DNA from: Gemmatimonadaceae bacterium
GTDB taxonomy: Bacteria > Gemmatimonadota > Gemmatimonadetes > Gemmatimonadales > Gemmatimonadaceae
Direction of reading: 5' to 3'
Assembly (NCBI GenBank): GCA_025929535.1
Contig: JAICLZ010000012.1
Location: 1-64,000 of the forward strand
DNA length: 64,000 nucleotides
Shown: positions 29,767 to 38,471 of the stretch, piece by piece
How positions within the stretch are numbered: the stretch's first letter is position 1
Layout of the letters: every line of letters starts with the position of its first letter
Notes under the pieces: model-generated
Databases searched by the model: none
What the model saw: the letters and a program-made list of their open reading frames with translations, nothing else
What the model was told of the DNA's origin: nothing
Program-made: the position numbers and the translations under genes

Positions 29767-30882
29767 ATGTTCGGCTTGATCGCACTCTTATTCATCATCT
29801 TCATCGCGATCATCACCGTCGCCAAGACGGTCAAGATCATCGGCCAGGCCGAGGTGATGGTGATCGAGCGGTGGGGACGCTTCAACCGCATCGCCCGCTC
29901 GGGCCTCAACGTGTTGATCCCCTACATGGAAAAGGGGAAGACGATCGACGTTCGCTATTTCGAGGCGGATCCGGGTGGCGTGAAGCGCGTCACCTCCGGC
30001 TCGACGTCGCGCATCGATCTCCGCGAGCAGGTGCTGAGCTTTCCGAAGCAGCCGGTGATCACCAAGGACAACGTGACCATCGACATCGACGCGGTGCTCT
30101 ACTATCGCATCGCCGATCCGCAGAAGGCCGCGTACGCGATCCAGAATCTCCCCTTCGCGCTCGAGACGCTCACGCGCACGACACTCCGCAACATCGTGGG
30201 CGACATCGAGCTCGATCAGACGCTCGCGAGCCGCGACATGATCAACAAGCGGATGCGCGACACGATCGAGGAAGCATCGATCGGCTGGGGCGTGGATGTC
30301 ACCCGCGTCGAGCTCCAGGCCATCGAGCCGCCGCGCGACATCCAGCAGTCGATGGAGCTCCAGATGCGCGCCGAGCGCGAGCGGCGTGCGGCCGTCACGA
30401 ACGCCGAGGCGTCCAAGCGTGCCGCGATCCTCGAGGCCGAGGGTGTGCAGCAGTCGCAGGTGAGCCGCGCACAGGGTGAATCGGAGGCAGCGGTGCTCCG
30501 CGCGAAGGGTCTCGCCACCGCACGTCTCGCGATGGCGGAAGCCGAGGCGCAGGCGATTGCGCGCATTGCTTCGTCGCTTCCCGAAGGTCAGGCCGCGATG
30601 TACCTGCTGGGCATGAAGTATCTCGAGGCACTCCCGCAGCTCACGCAGGGAAAGGGCTCGACGATCTTTCTCCCCGCCGAGGCCGCGGGCGTCATGGGCG
30701 CGCTCGGCGGCATCAAGGAGCTGCTGGTCCGCTCATCGGGCGACGTCCCGAGCCCGAACGCGCCTCGTCAGCCCGCGTCCGGCTATACACCGCCGCGTCC
30801 ACAGATCCCGGCGCCGACGTTCACGTACACACCGCCATCGCCGCCCCCGCCTCCACCCGGGCCCCCCGAGGAAGGAAAATAG
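29767..30882 (+). CDS. qmcA: SPFH/stomatin-type membrane protein (QmcA-like)
   Basis: The 371-residue protein has an N-terminal membrane span (FGLIALLFIIFIAIITVAK). The SPFH/band 7 domain at about 25-185 (VMVIERWGRFNRIARSGLN, ALYYRIADP-type strand, TLRNIVGDIELDQTL) leads into a long Ala/Glu-rich coiled coil (ERERRAAVTNAEASKRAAIL). The C-terminal tail is Pro-rich. QmcA-like proteins form membrane microdomain rings and modulate proteases. No NfeD partner is adjacent. GGAG precedes the ATG. Confidence 0.92.
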   Translation: MFGLIALLFIIFIAIITVAKTVKIIGQAEVMVIERWGRFNRIARSGLNVLIPYMEKGKTIDVRYFEADPGGVKRVTSGSTSRIDLREQVLSFPKQPVITKDNVTIDIDAVLYYRIADPQKAAYAIQNLPFALETLTRTTLRNIVGDIELDQTLASRDMINKRMRDTIEEASIGWGVDVTRVELQAIEPPRDIQQSMELQMRAERERRAAVTNAEASKRAAILEAEGVQQSQVSRAQGESEAAVLRAKGLATARLAMAEAEAQAIARIASSLPEGQAAMYLLGMKYLEALPQLTQGKGSTIFLPAEAAGVMGALGGIKELLVRSSGDVPSPNAPRQPASGYTPPRPQIPAPTFTYTPPSPPPPPPGPPEEGK

Positions 30883-30884
30883 CT

Positions 30885-31106
30885 GTGGCGAGAATCACCC
30901 GTGAGCGCGCCGAGCGCATCGCACGCGGCCACGCCTGCGAGAACTGCGGCGAGTACAGTTACAAGAAGCTGGCGGTGAAGCCCGCATCGAAGGAGGAGCG
31001 CGAGGGCGTGGATGTCGCGTGGATAGCGTCGAAGACGTGCGGCGTCTGCGGCGCGGTGCACGAGATGGGCATCGACGCGGAGGGCGAGATCATCTACGTC
31101 GCGTAG
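30885..31106 (+). CDS. Small zinc-ribbon-type protein
   Basis: The product is 73 residues, starting at a GTG two bases after the qmcA stop, with GAAGGA upstream. It has two cysteine pairs, CENC (18-21) and CGVC (52-55), spaced as in a four-Cys zinc ribbon. The sequence between is charged. It is probably co-translated with the SPFH gene. Function is unknown; nucleic-acid or protein binding are possibilities. Confidence 0.75.
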   Translation: MARITRERAERIARGHACENCGEYSYKKLAVKPASKEEREGVDVAWIASKTCGVCGAVHEMGIDAEGEIIYVA

Positions 31107-31109
31107 GGT

Positions 31110-32354
31110 TCAACGCAGCACCGCCAGAAAAGGCGCGAGCGTCCCATCGTTCGGCGCCGGCTCGATGCCGAGCAGCCGCGCGAGTAGGTCGTACACATCC
31201 ACGTTCGGGAGCTCGGTGATCGTCGATCCCGGGCGGAAGTCCGGTCCGTGCGCGAGGAAGAGCGCGCGCATGTTGGGCACCGCGTTGTCGTAGCCGTGCT
31301 CGCCGCCCGCGGCGTGCGGCTTGGCGTGCCGCCACCCGATCATCCATCCGTCATCGACCACACCCACGATCGACGTGATGCGTGGACTCGTACCGTAGTG
31401 CAGCCGGGCGGGGACATCCTGTTTCTTCCATACCGCGAGGTGCGGCAGCTTCTTTAGCCGCGCGAGCAGCGCGTCGCTGTCGCCATCTTTCGCGCCGATC
31501 ATGAGGTTGGGTGTGATGTTCACGACGTCCACGCTCGCCGAGCCGACCGCGTCGTCGAGATAGATCACGCGCTCGGGCGAGATCGCGGACATTCCGTGAT
31601 CGGCGACGACGATGACATCGATGCTGTCGTACATCCTTCGCGACTCCAGGCCGCTCACCAGGCGCGCAAGCGCGCTGTCGACGCGCAGTACCGCCTGCCG
31701 CGTCTCGGCTGCGTCGGGTCCGTGAAGGTGTCCCTGCATGTCCGGCTCCTCGAAGTAGCCCATGAGCAGTCGCGGGCGCCGGTCGGATGGAAGATCGAGC
31801 CATGCGAGGAGCGTATCCACACGCGCGCTGAACGCGACCGTGCGATCATAGGAGTGCCAGTGCGACGGATGCATCCCATCGATCGCCGCGTCCGACCCGA
31901 CCCAGAACATCGTTCCCGATCGCGTGCCCTGCTTTTCGGCCGTCACCCAGATCGGTTCGCCGCCCCACCAGTGCGCCTCGCGTGCGATCGGATCCTTGTA
32001 GACGAACTCGCTGTCGTACGCCGGATCGTAGAATCTGTTGTTGACGATTCCGGAGTGATCGGGATAGAGGCCCGTCGCGAGCGCGTAGAAATTCGGGAAG
32101 GTGACCGTCGGGAAGCTGGGGATCATTCCGCGCGCGGTCGTGACTCCGCCGCGCGCGAACGCGTGAAGTGCGGGCGCCGAGTCCGTGTCGAGATAGCGGC
32201 GGGCGAATCCGTCGAAGCCGAGCACGATCACCGTGCGCGAGCGCGCCTGCGGGACGGGTGCGGGAGCGGAATGCGGCGTCGCGCGCGCGCATGCCGTCGC
32301 GAGGAGCAGCGCGAGAATCGCGGACCGATGCAGCGGTATGCGCGGAGTCGTCAT
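31110..32354 (-). CDS. Alkaline phosphatase superfamily phosphodiesterase lipoprotein
   Basis: From the ATG at 32354 the protein has 414 residues with lipobox ATAC. It fits the nucleotide pyrophosphatase/phosphodiesterase group: first metal Asp in VLGFDGFARR, nucleophile Thr in FPTVTFPNF, GLYPDHSGIV, metal ligands in EPDMQGHLHG, VVADHGM and the final His in GGEHGYDN. It should hydrolyse phosphodiester or pyrophosphate bonds of nucleotides or lipids outside the inner membrane. A longer frame to 32396 exists, but the inner start gives the signal peptide. The stop is convergent with, and three bases from, the zinc-ribbon gene. Confidence 0.9.
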   Translation of the reverse strand: MTTPRIPLHRSAILALLLATACARATPHSAPAPVPQARSRTVIVLGFDGFARRYLDTDSAPALHAFARGGVTTARGMIPSFPTVTFPNFYALATGLYPDHSGIVNNRFYDPAYDSEFVYKDPIAREAHWWGGEPIWVTAEKQGTRSGTMFWVGSDAAIDGMHPSHWHSYDRTVAFSARVDTLLAWLDLPSDRRPRLLMGYFEEPDMQGHLHGPDAAETRQAVLRVDSALARLVSGLESRRMYDSIDVIVVADHGMSAISPERVIYLDDAVGSASVDVVNITPNLMIGAKDGDSDALLARLKKLPHLAVWKKQDVPARLHYGTSPRITSIVGVVDDGWMIGWRHAKPHAAGGEHGYDNAVPNMRALFLAHGPDFRPGSTITELPNVDVYDLLARLLGIEPAPNDGTLAPFLAVLR

Positions 32355-32364
32355 TGTCTCGTGA

Positions 32365-33141
32365 TCATTGATGTCCCAGGAGCGCGCGACTTCCACTCAC
32401 GGCGCTCCGGAGATTGCGATATCGCCTGCCTTCCCACGGCCAGTAGGGCTTGTGTGCGTATTGGGGGCCGAAGACGGCGGTGAGCAGCGAGTCCGGATCC
32501 GCAGTGCGGCCGATCGCAGTGAGTCGCGCGCCGAGCAGAATGGGGCGCGTGAACTCGAGATACCGCGCGAAGCTGCGGCAGAAGCAGAGCGGCCCACGAC
32601 TCGAGAAGCGGCCGAACCAGAGGTCGGGGAACACGTACGTCATCGCGTAGAAGATCTCGAGCGACTTGTCGCGCGGAAGCGCGGAGGGTGGTGTGCCGCG
32701 CGGGAGCGAGCCATGTTTCCCCCACTGCACGTCCACTCCGAGCTCGCCCCTGCCCCGCCAGTTGGCGTGCAGAATGTCTCCGTGCCAGTACGTCCAGAGA
32801 TCGGTTGGGGCGAGCGTGGCATCGTAGCCCACCCAGAGCTCCTCCTCATCCGGACCTTGGGCAAAGGGGGACCATCGGGCCGCAATGTCGTGCTCATAGG
32901 TGAGGTAATAGGCGATTACCCGCCGCGTGGGGTGCAGAACGGCGACTGTCCTCTCGAGTGGGAACGATTCGTCCCTCTGAAGGTACAACACTGGAGCCAA
33001 CTCCCTCGCGAGCGCCGCTGCGGAGTCACCCGGAGCGAGCAAATCGGGAAGCGCGGGTGGCAGCGGCGGAAAGTGGGTGCGGGGACCGCAGGCGGCCAGC
33101 AAAAGGGCCATGAAAAAGGCACGGAAAAGTGCAGCGCCCAA
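32365..33141 (-). CDS. Lipoprotein of unknown function
   Basis: A TTG at 33141 gives a 258-residue lipoprotein with positive charge, hydrophobic stretch and lipobox LAAC. The ATG at 33111 would leave too short a signal (eight residues). The mature protein has Trp/Tyr-rich segments (LWVGYDATLAPTDLWTYWHG, VDVQWGKHGSLPRG, PQYAHKPYWPWEG). The WGKHGSLP part loosely recalls the VPS62-like fold, but I do not recognise the family. The frame stays open upstream to 33534 over non-coding-like sequence. It is followed closely by the phosphodiesterase lipoprotein gene on the same strand. Confidence 0.65.
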   Translation of the reverse strand: MGAALFRAFFMALLLAACGPRTHFPPLPPALPDLLAPGDSAAALARELAPVLYLQRDESFPLERTVAVLHPTRRVIAYYLTYEHDIAARWSPFAQGPDEEELWVGYDATLAPTDLWTYWHGDILHANWRGRGELGVDVQWGKHGSLPRGTPPSALPRDKSLEIFYAMTYVFPDLWFGRFSSRGPLCFCRSFARYLEFTRPILLGARLTAIGRTADPDSLLTAVFGPQYAHKPYWPWEGRRYRNLRSAVSGSRALLGHQ

Positions 33142-33255
33142 CGGTTCGGGCGTTTGCAGCGTACTTTTCCGTGGTCGCCCTGCTCGGCCGTATGGGAGAG
33201 GGCATTCAATCGTCTCCGGAAAGCGGGGAGACTCGTTGAGACTTTGGAGGGGTTC

Positions 33256-33465
33256 ATGCGAAAGCCACGTCCGGCCACGTACAATCCTGCGCAAGCGTTG
33301 CAGCTCATCGCGAATGATCGCACGGGCGCTCCCCTGAGCTGCCCGTCGTGCTCCGGCCGAATCCTTCGCGATCCGGATCAGGTGCCACCCATCCCCCGCT
33401 CCCACGTCACGCTCCGCTGTTCCAGTTGCGGCCGAATCGCCCGCTACATTGCGGGAGCCGCCTGA
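33256..33465 (+). CDS. Small CPSC/CSSC zinc-ribbon protein
   Basis: The product is 69 residues from the ATG at 33256, with a strong GGAGG at 33246-33250. The cysteine pairs CPSC (29-32) and CSSC (55-58) make a zinc-ribbon knuckle set. The basic N-terminus (MRKPRPATYNPAQALQLI) could contact nucleic acid. It is divergent from the unknown lipoprotein and precedes the cold-shock gene. Function is unknown. Confidence 0.75.
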   Translation: MRKPRPATYNPAQALQLIANDRTGAPLSCPSCSGRILRDPDQVPPIPRSHVTLRCSSCGRIARYIAGAA

Positions 33466-33560
33466 GCTCGCTAACCGCGTCGTACGGCTGAATTTAGCAG
33501 CGGTTCTACTCAGCAACTCGCGAGCTTGGCCCAAATTATGAGATATGATCTGGTTACTAT

Positions 33561-33583
33561 CGAAATCATCTGTTTAGATTTCG
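33561..33583 (+). promoter_or_regulatory. Hairpin in the long leader of the cold-shock gene
   Basis: CGAAATC (33561-33567) and GATTTCG (33577-33583) pair around a nine-base loop. The 223-base stretch 33466-33688 before the csp start is AT-richer than its surroundings. Cold-shock mRNAs typically carry long structured leaders. No promoter boxes could be fixed with confidence. Confidence 0.4.
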
Positions 33584-33688
33584 GTACAATCGAGATCGTC
33601 GGGTCTTGAGCGGCAGATGTTTCTCCGCGAAAAGTCACGAGCGACTAGTAAAACAGTTTCAGCCCCACAGGGGAGAGGGTAAGGTACC

Positions 33689-33895
33689 ATGGCACGCATT
33701 ACCGGCACCGTGAAGTGGTTCAACGACGCGAAAGGCTTCGGTTTCATCTCCCGTGAGGGCGGCCCCGATGTTTTCGTCCACTTCAGCGCCATCACCGGCA
33801 ACGGCTTCAAGTCGCTCGCCGAAGGCGATCAGGTCGAGTTCGAGATCGTTCAGGGACAGAAGGGACCGCAGGCCGCCGACGTTCAAAAAGTCTGA
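33689..33895 (+). CDS. Cold-shock protein, CspA family
   Basis: This 68-residue single cold-shock domain has RNP1 KGFGFI (about 15-20) and RNP2 VFVHFS (28-33). It binds single-stranded RNA or DNA and melts mRNA structure. GGGGAGAGGG precedes the ATG. The domain end [10 protein letters not shown] matches the family length. A clear intrinsic terminator follows, so it is monocistronic. A second csp lies at 63495-63707. Confidence 0.97.
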   Translation: MARITGTVKWFNDAKGFGFISREGGPDVFVHFSAITGNGFKSLAEGDQVEFEIVQGQKGPQAADVQKV

Positions 33896-33924
33896 TCGGA
33901 AGGTCTGAAGAGATCCTCGGCCAC

Positions 33925-33958
33925 AAAAAGAGTCCCAGCACTGCTGGGGCTCTTTTTT
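33925..33958 (+). terminator. Intrinsic terminator of the cold-shock gene
   Basis: A stem formed by AAAAAGAG-T-CCCAG and CTGGG-G-CTCTTTTT with loop CACTG is followed by a T6 run. It lies 29 bases after the csp stop. A-rich and T-rich flanks suggest possible function in both directions. Confidence 0.9.
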
Positions 33959-34058
33959 CATCCACCATCCCGACCCGATCGCATCGCTGATCGGCACCGG
34001 ACTTGCCCCGTACTCCCGCGTCCGGCAGCGCACATAGCTCGACCACAGGAGTTCACGT

Positions 34059-34937
34059 ATGGCTTCGATCTGGAAGGGCTCACTCTCGTTCGGACTCGTC
34101 AACATTCCCGTCGAAGTGCGCACCGCGATTCAGGGCGATCACATCAGCTTTCGCATGCTCCACGAGGACGACCTCTCGCCAATCAAGTACGAGCGCGTGT
34201 CGGCATCCACGGGCGAGCCGGTTCCCTGGAACGAGATCGTCAAGGGCTACGAATACGACAAGGGAAAGTTCGTCATCATCACCGACGAAGACTTCAAGAC
34301 CGCCGCCGTCGAATCGTCGAAGTCGCTCGAGATCGTCGACTTCGTGAAGGAGAGCGAGATCGATCCGCGCTACTTCGAGACGCCCTACTTTCTCGTTCCA
34401 TCCAAGGGCGGTGAAAAGGCATACGCGCTCCTGCGCGAAGCCATCCGCAAGACCGGTTCGGTCGGCATCGGCAAGATCATCATCAGGCAGAAGCAGCACC
34501 TCGCCGGCATCAAGGTCGTCGGCAACACGCTCGTGCTCGAGATCATGCGCTTCGCGAATGAGCTCATCGACACGGACACGCTGCACCTCCCCGACGCCAG
34601 CCTCGTACGCCCGCAGGAGCTGCAGATGGCCGAGCAGCTCGTGAACAGTCTCGCGGAGCCGTTCGATCCCACGAAATACACCGACGAGTACCGCGCGAAT
34701 CTCATGCGCGTGATTCACGCGAAGATGAAGGGAAAGAAGCTCACGCTGAAGCCGGAGCCCGAACCCGAGCGCGATACGCAGGTCATCGATCTCATGACGC
34801 GTTTGCGGGAAAGTCTCGACCAGGGAAAGAAGCGCGGCTCCGTACGCGCGACCACGCCCATGGCCGCGGCGAGCGAGCGCAAGCCTTCGCGAACCAAAAC
34901 CAAATCCGCCAAGCGCACCGGGCGGAGATCGGCGTAG
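34059..34937 (+). CDS. ku: Bacterial Ku protein (non-homologous end joining)
   Basis: The 292-residue protein begins with the Ku signature MASIWKGSLSFGLVNIPVEV, covers the beta-barrel core to about residue 250, and ends in a basic tail (KPSRTKTKSAKRTGRRSA). Ku homodimers encircle broken DNA ends and recruit LigD. The ligD gene starts 12 bases after the stop. The ATG follows CAGGAG. The basic tail is in the region that tunes DNA threading in other bacterial Ku proteins. Confidence 0.97.
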   Translation: MASIWKGSLSFGLVNIPVEVRTAIQGDHISFRMLHEDDLSPIKYERVSASTGEPVPWNEIVKGYEYDKGKFVIITDEDFKTAAVESSKSLEIVDFVKESEIDPRYFETPYFLVPSKGGEKAYALLREAIRKTGSVGIGKIIIRQKQHLAGIKVVGNTLVLEIMRFANELIDTDTLHLPDASLVRPQELQMAEQLVNSLAEPFDPTKYTDEYRANLMRVIHAKMKGKKLTLKPEPEPERDTQVIDLMTRLRESLDQGKKRGSVRATTPMAAASERKPSRTKTKSAKRTGRRSA

Positions 34938-34949
34938 CGGCTTCGCACG

Positions 34950-37838
34950 ATGGCGCCGCGCGCAAAGCCTGCGGTTCGGAAACGGCTTGCCGAATACCGC
35001 CAGAAGCGCGACTTCTCGAAAACCGCCGAGCCGTCGGGCAACGAGGAGCGCGCGAAGGATCGAAGGAAGCTCGTGTTCGTCATCCAGAAACACGCGGCGA
35101 GTCATCTGCACTTCGACTTTCGCCTCGAGCTCGATGGCGTGATGAAGAGCTGGGCCGTTCCCAAGGGCCCGAGCTACGATCCCTCCGTGAAGCGGCTCGC
35201 GATGCAGGTCGAGGATCATCCCATCGACTACAACACCTTCGAGGGAACCATCCCTCAGGGCGAGTACGGCGGAGGGACCGTCATGCTCTGGGATCGCGGC
35301 ACCTATACCTCCGCAGTGAACGAGGAGGATCCCGTTCCCGAGCTCCGGCGCGGCTACGAGAAGGGCGATCTCAAGATCATCCTCCACGGCAAGCGCATGC
35401 ACGGCTCGTGGGTGCTCGTGCGCACGCGACGCGGCCCGGAGGACAAGCCGCAATGGCTCCTCATCAAGCATCGCGATGAATACGCCCGACCCGGAACGGA
35501 CATCGTTGCCCAGGAGATGACGTCCGTCACGACGGGTCGCACGATGGAGGAAATCGCGGAGAACAAGAAAAAGCGCGTGTGGCACTCCAATCGCGAGCCC
35601 AAATCTCCGCCGCCGGAAGCGAAGCGGAAATCCGCGCGCAAGGAGCCCGCGAAAAAAAAATCCGCCGCGACCTCCGCCGCCGCGCCCTCCGCATCCGCAC
35701 GTGCCGCATCCGCACGTGCCGCATCCGCGAAGGCGCTCCACGCCGGCGCGCTCGATCCGATGCTCGCGTCCGTCGGCACCGACATCCCCTCCGGCAGCGA
35801 CTGGACCTTCGAGCCCAAGTACGACGGCATTCGCGTGCTCGTGTACGCCACGCCCGATTCCGCGCACCTCGTCACGCGCAACGGGAAGGACAAGACTGCG
35901 CAGTTCCCCGGAATCGCCGAAGCGCTGCGCAGGATCGCTGCGCGCGGCCGGCGCGCGCTCGTGCTCGATGGCGAGGTCGTCGCGCTCGATCACGGCGTGC
36001 CTGCGCGCTTTCAGGAGCTCCAGCAGCGCATGCACGTCAAGGATGCGAGCGCGATAGCCGGCTTCGAGAACAGCGCGCCCGTCGCACTGATGGCCTTCGA
36101 CCTTCTGCTGGATGGCGACGACGTGCTCGTGCACGAGCCGTGGACCATGCGTCGCGCGCGACTCGAGAAGCGGCTCGCCAGGTACACGTCTCCCGAGCTG
36201 CGCCTCACCGATTCGGAGATCGATGCGGGGCGCGCGATGCTCGCCCGCGCACGCGCCGACGGATGGGAAGGCGTCATCGCGAAGCGGGTCGATGCCCCGT
36301 ACCAGCCGGGGACGCGCTCGCGCGACTGGCTCAAGCTCAAGCTCGAATTTCGTCAGGAGTTCGTCGTGGGCGGCTGGACCGAGCCACGCAACACGCGCCA
36401 GCACATCGGCGCCCTCCTCCTCGGCTACTACGATCGCGGACGCTTCATCTACGCCGGAAACATGGGCGGCGGCTTCGACAACGCAGGGCTCGCGGAGATG
36501 CACGATCTGCTCGCGCCCCTCGAGCGAAAGAGCTCGCCGTTCGAAGAGACGCCGCGTCCGCGCGAGCCCGTGCACTGGGTGACGCCGAGGATCGTGGTCG
36601 AGGTGAAGTTCAACGAGTGGACCACCGATGGAAAGTTGCGCCAGCCCATCTACGTGGGTACGCGCGACGACAAGGATCCGCGGAGCGTGAAACGCGAGCC
36701 CACGAGCGTGCAGGCGAAATCGAAGGCGAAGCGGAAGTCCGTCGCTGCCTCGTCCTTTCAGCCGCGCACCACGCGCACTGCTCGCAAGACATCCGCGAAG
36801 CAGGTCGTACGCTCGACGGCGCGAAAGAGCATTCCCGCGACCGCAAAGAAAGCCGCGCCCACACGGCCGGCCACGCAGTCGCGCGCGGGATCCGTCGAGC
36901 AGCAGCTCGAGGCCATCGAGCACGATGGCGGCGACGGCAGCGTCCAGATCAAGCGCGGCCTCTCACTCCACGTCTCCAGTCTCGACAAGGTCTACTTCCC
37001 TGGCGACGGATACACGAAGGGCGACTTGATGCGCTACTACGCGCGCGTCGCGCCGCAGATCCTTCCCGTCATCCTCGATCGCCCGCTCGTGCTCAAGCGC
37101 ACGCCGGAAGGAATTCAGGGCGAAGTCTTCTTTCAGCAAAAGCCGCCCGAGCATGCGCCACCGGTGATCCGCGTCGAAACGGTCGTCAACGACGACGGAG
37201 TGAGCGCCGATCGAATCGTGGGAGGCGATCTCGCGACGCTGCTCTACACGGTGCAGATCGGGTGTGTCTCCGTGGATCCATGGGAATCGCGCATCGACTC
37301 GCTCGATGCGATGGACTACACCATTCTCGATCTCGATCCCGGACCGCGCGCGACATTCGATCGCGTCATCGAGGTGGCACGCTGGGTGAAGGAGGAGCTC
37401 GACGAGCATGGCCTGCGCGCGGGGCTGAAGACATCGGGCTCGCGTGGATTGCACATCGCGATTCCGCTCCCCCTCCGTACACCGTACGATGCCGGACTGC
37501 TGCTCGCGCAGCTCATCGCGACGCGCGTTGCCGAAGCGCATCCGCGCGATGCGACCGTCGAGCGCTCGGTGAAAGCGCGCCCGCCGGCGGCCGTTTACGT
37601 CGACTACCTGCAGAACGTGAAGGGAAAGAGCGTCGCCGCCGCGTACTGCGTGCGCGCGAAGCCCGGGGCCACGGTCTCCACCCCTCTAAAGTGGAAGGAG
37701 CTGAATGGGCGCCTGGACCCGCGGGAGCTCACCATCGAGACGGTGCCTCGAAGAATTGCAAAGCTAGGCGACATATGGAGTTCCGCCCTCAAAACCAGAA
37801 ATACGGGAGCCGCCATCCGCGCGGCCGCTGACCGATAG
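34950..37838 (+). CDS. ligD: Multifunctional DNA ligase D
   Basis: The 962-residue protein has domain order phosphoesterase, ligase, polymerase. The PE domain at about 40-190 has QKHAASHLHFDFRLELDG and the GTIPQGEYGGG motif. The ATP-dependent ligase is at about 240-560, with adenylated Lys290 in EPKYDGIR. The primase-polymerase domain is at about 670-962, with the metal Asp pair in DLDPG. Low-complexity basic/Ala linkers join the domains (about 215-260 and 585-660). It trims, fills and seals double-strand breaks with Ku. Confidence 0.97.
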   Translation: MAPRAKPAVRKRLAEYRQKRDFSKTAEPSGNEERAKDRRKLVFVIQKHAASHLHFDFRLELDGVMKSWAVPKGPSYDPSVKRLAMQVEDHPIDYNTFEGTIPQGEYGGGTVMLWDRGTYTSAVNEEDPVPELRRGYEKGDLKIILHGKRMHGSWVLVRTRRGPEDKPQWLLIKHRDEYARPGTDIVAQEMTSVTTGRTMEEIAENKKKRVWHSNREPKSPPPEAKRKSARKEPAKKKSAATSAAAPSASARAASARAASAKALHAGALDPMLASVGTDIPSGSDWTFEPKYDGIRVLVYATPDSAHLVTRNGKDKTAQFPGIAEALRRIAARGRRALVLDGEVVALDHGVPARFQELQQRMHVKDASAIAGFENSAPVALMAFDLLLDGDDVLVHEPWTMRRARLEKRLARYTSPELRLTDSEIDAGRAMLARARADGWEGVIAKRVDAPYQPGTRSRDWLKLKLEFRQEFVVGGWTEPRNTRQHIGALLLGYYDRGRFIYAGNMGGGFDNAGLAEMHDLLAPLERKSSPFEETPRPREPVHWVTPRIVVEVKFNEWTTDGKLRQPIYVGTRDDKDPRSVKREPTSVQAKSKAKRKSVAASSFQPRTTRTARKTSAKQVVRSTARKSIPATAKKAAPTRPATQSRAGSVEQQLEAIEHDGGDGSVQIKRGLSLHVSSLDKVYFPGDGYTKGDLMRYYARVAPQILPVILDRPLVLKRTPEGIQGEVFFQQKPPEHAPPVIRVETVVNDDGVSADRIVGGDLATLLYTVQIGCVSVDPWESRIDSLDAMDYTILDLDPGPRATFDRVIEVARWVKEELDEHGLRAGLKTSGSRGLHIAIPLPLRTPYDAGLLLAQLIATRVAEAHPRDATVERSVKARPPAAVYVDYLQNVKGKSVAAAYCVRAKPGATVSTPLKWKELNGRLDPRELTIETVPRRIAKLGDIWSSALKTRNTGAAIRAAADR
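35691..35728 (+). repeat. Tandem 15-base repeat in the first LigD linker
   Basis: GCATCCGCACGTGCC occurs at 35691-35705 and again at 35706-35720, with a third partial copy (GCATCCGC). It keeps frame and encodes Ala-Ser-Ala-Arg-Ala units in the linker between the PE and ligase domains, so its copy number could vary without breaking the frame. Confidence 0.85.
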
Positions 37839-37862
37839 CACACTGGGTCGTCCTTTTCTTGG

Positions 37863-38471
37863 ATGATTCTCTCTCTGGTCCGCCGCACCGCTGCGGTTGG
37901 GGCGATCGCGCTCGTCGCGACGCAGGCACTGGACGCGCAGAACGCGGCGCGCATCCAGCCTTCCGTGCGCGTCAACGGAGTCGTCGACGGCAACACCATC
38001 GTCGAGACTGCGCGGCGCTACCTGGGCGTGCGCTACGTGCTCGGCGGCACCACGCCGCGCGCGTTCGACTGCTCGGGATTCATCCGCTACGTCTTTGCCC
38101 TCCACGGCCTCGCGCTGCCCCGCACCGCGCACGAACAGGCAGCACTCGGCGTCGCCCCCGATCAGGGGAAGCTCGAGCCGGGCGATCTGCTGTTTTTTTA
38201 CGGTGGGCGAGGCGCGCAGCACATCGCGATGTACATTGGGGGAGACTCGATCATTCACGCGTCGAGCAGCGGCCACCGTGTCATGCTCGCACGGCTCTCG
38301 GGTACGGGCACGCGCAGAACGTGGTTCGGTCAACGGTTGATCGCGGTGCGCCGTGTACTACCGGCCACCGGAACCTTCGATCTGCCCGCGTCGTTGGCAA
38401 TTCCCGACCCCTTCGGCAGCGGCTCGTCCGAAGACATGGCGTTCGCCCCTTCTGCTCCGCTGATTTTCTGA
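37863..38471 (+). CDS. NlpC/P60-family cell-wall hydrolase
   Basis: This 202-residue protein has a signal peptide (about 1-25, cut after ALDAQ). The NlpC/P60 domain holds the catalytic Cys in FDCSGF (near residue 71), the His in QHIAMYIGG and the second His in SIIHASSSG. It probably cleaves peptide cross-links of peptidoglycan in the periplasm. The C-terminal ~40 residues are a flexible tail. The stop overlaps the start of the next gene by one base (TGATG), implying coupling. Confidence 0.92.
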   Translation: MILSLVRRTAAVGAIALVATQALDAQNAARIQPSVRVNGVVDGNTIVETARRYLGVRYVLGGTTPRAFDCSGFIRYVFALHGLALPRTAHEQAALGVAPDQGKLEPGDLLFFYGGRGAQHIAMYIGGDSIIHASSSGHRVMLARLSGTGTRRTWFGQRLIAVRRVLPATGTFDLPASLAIPDPFGSGSSEDMAFAPSAPLIF

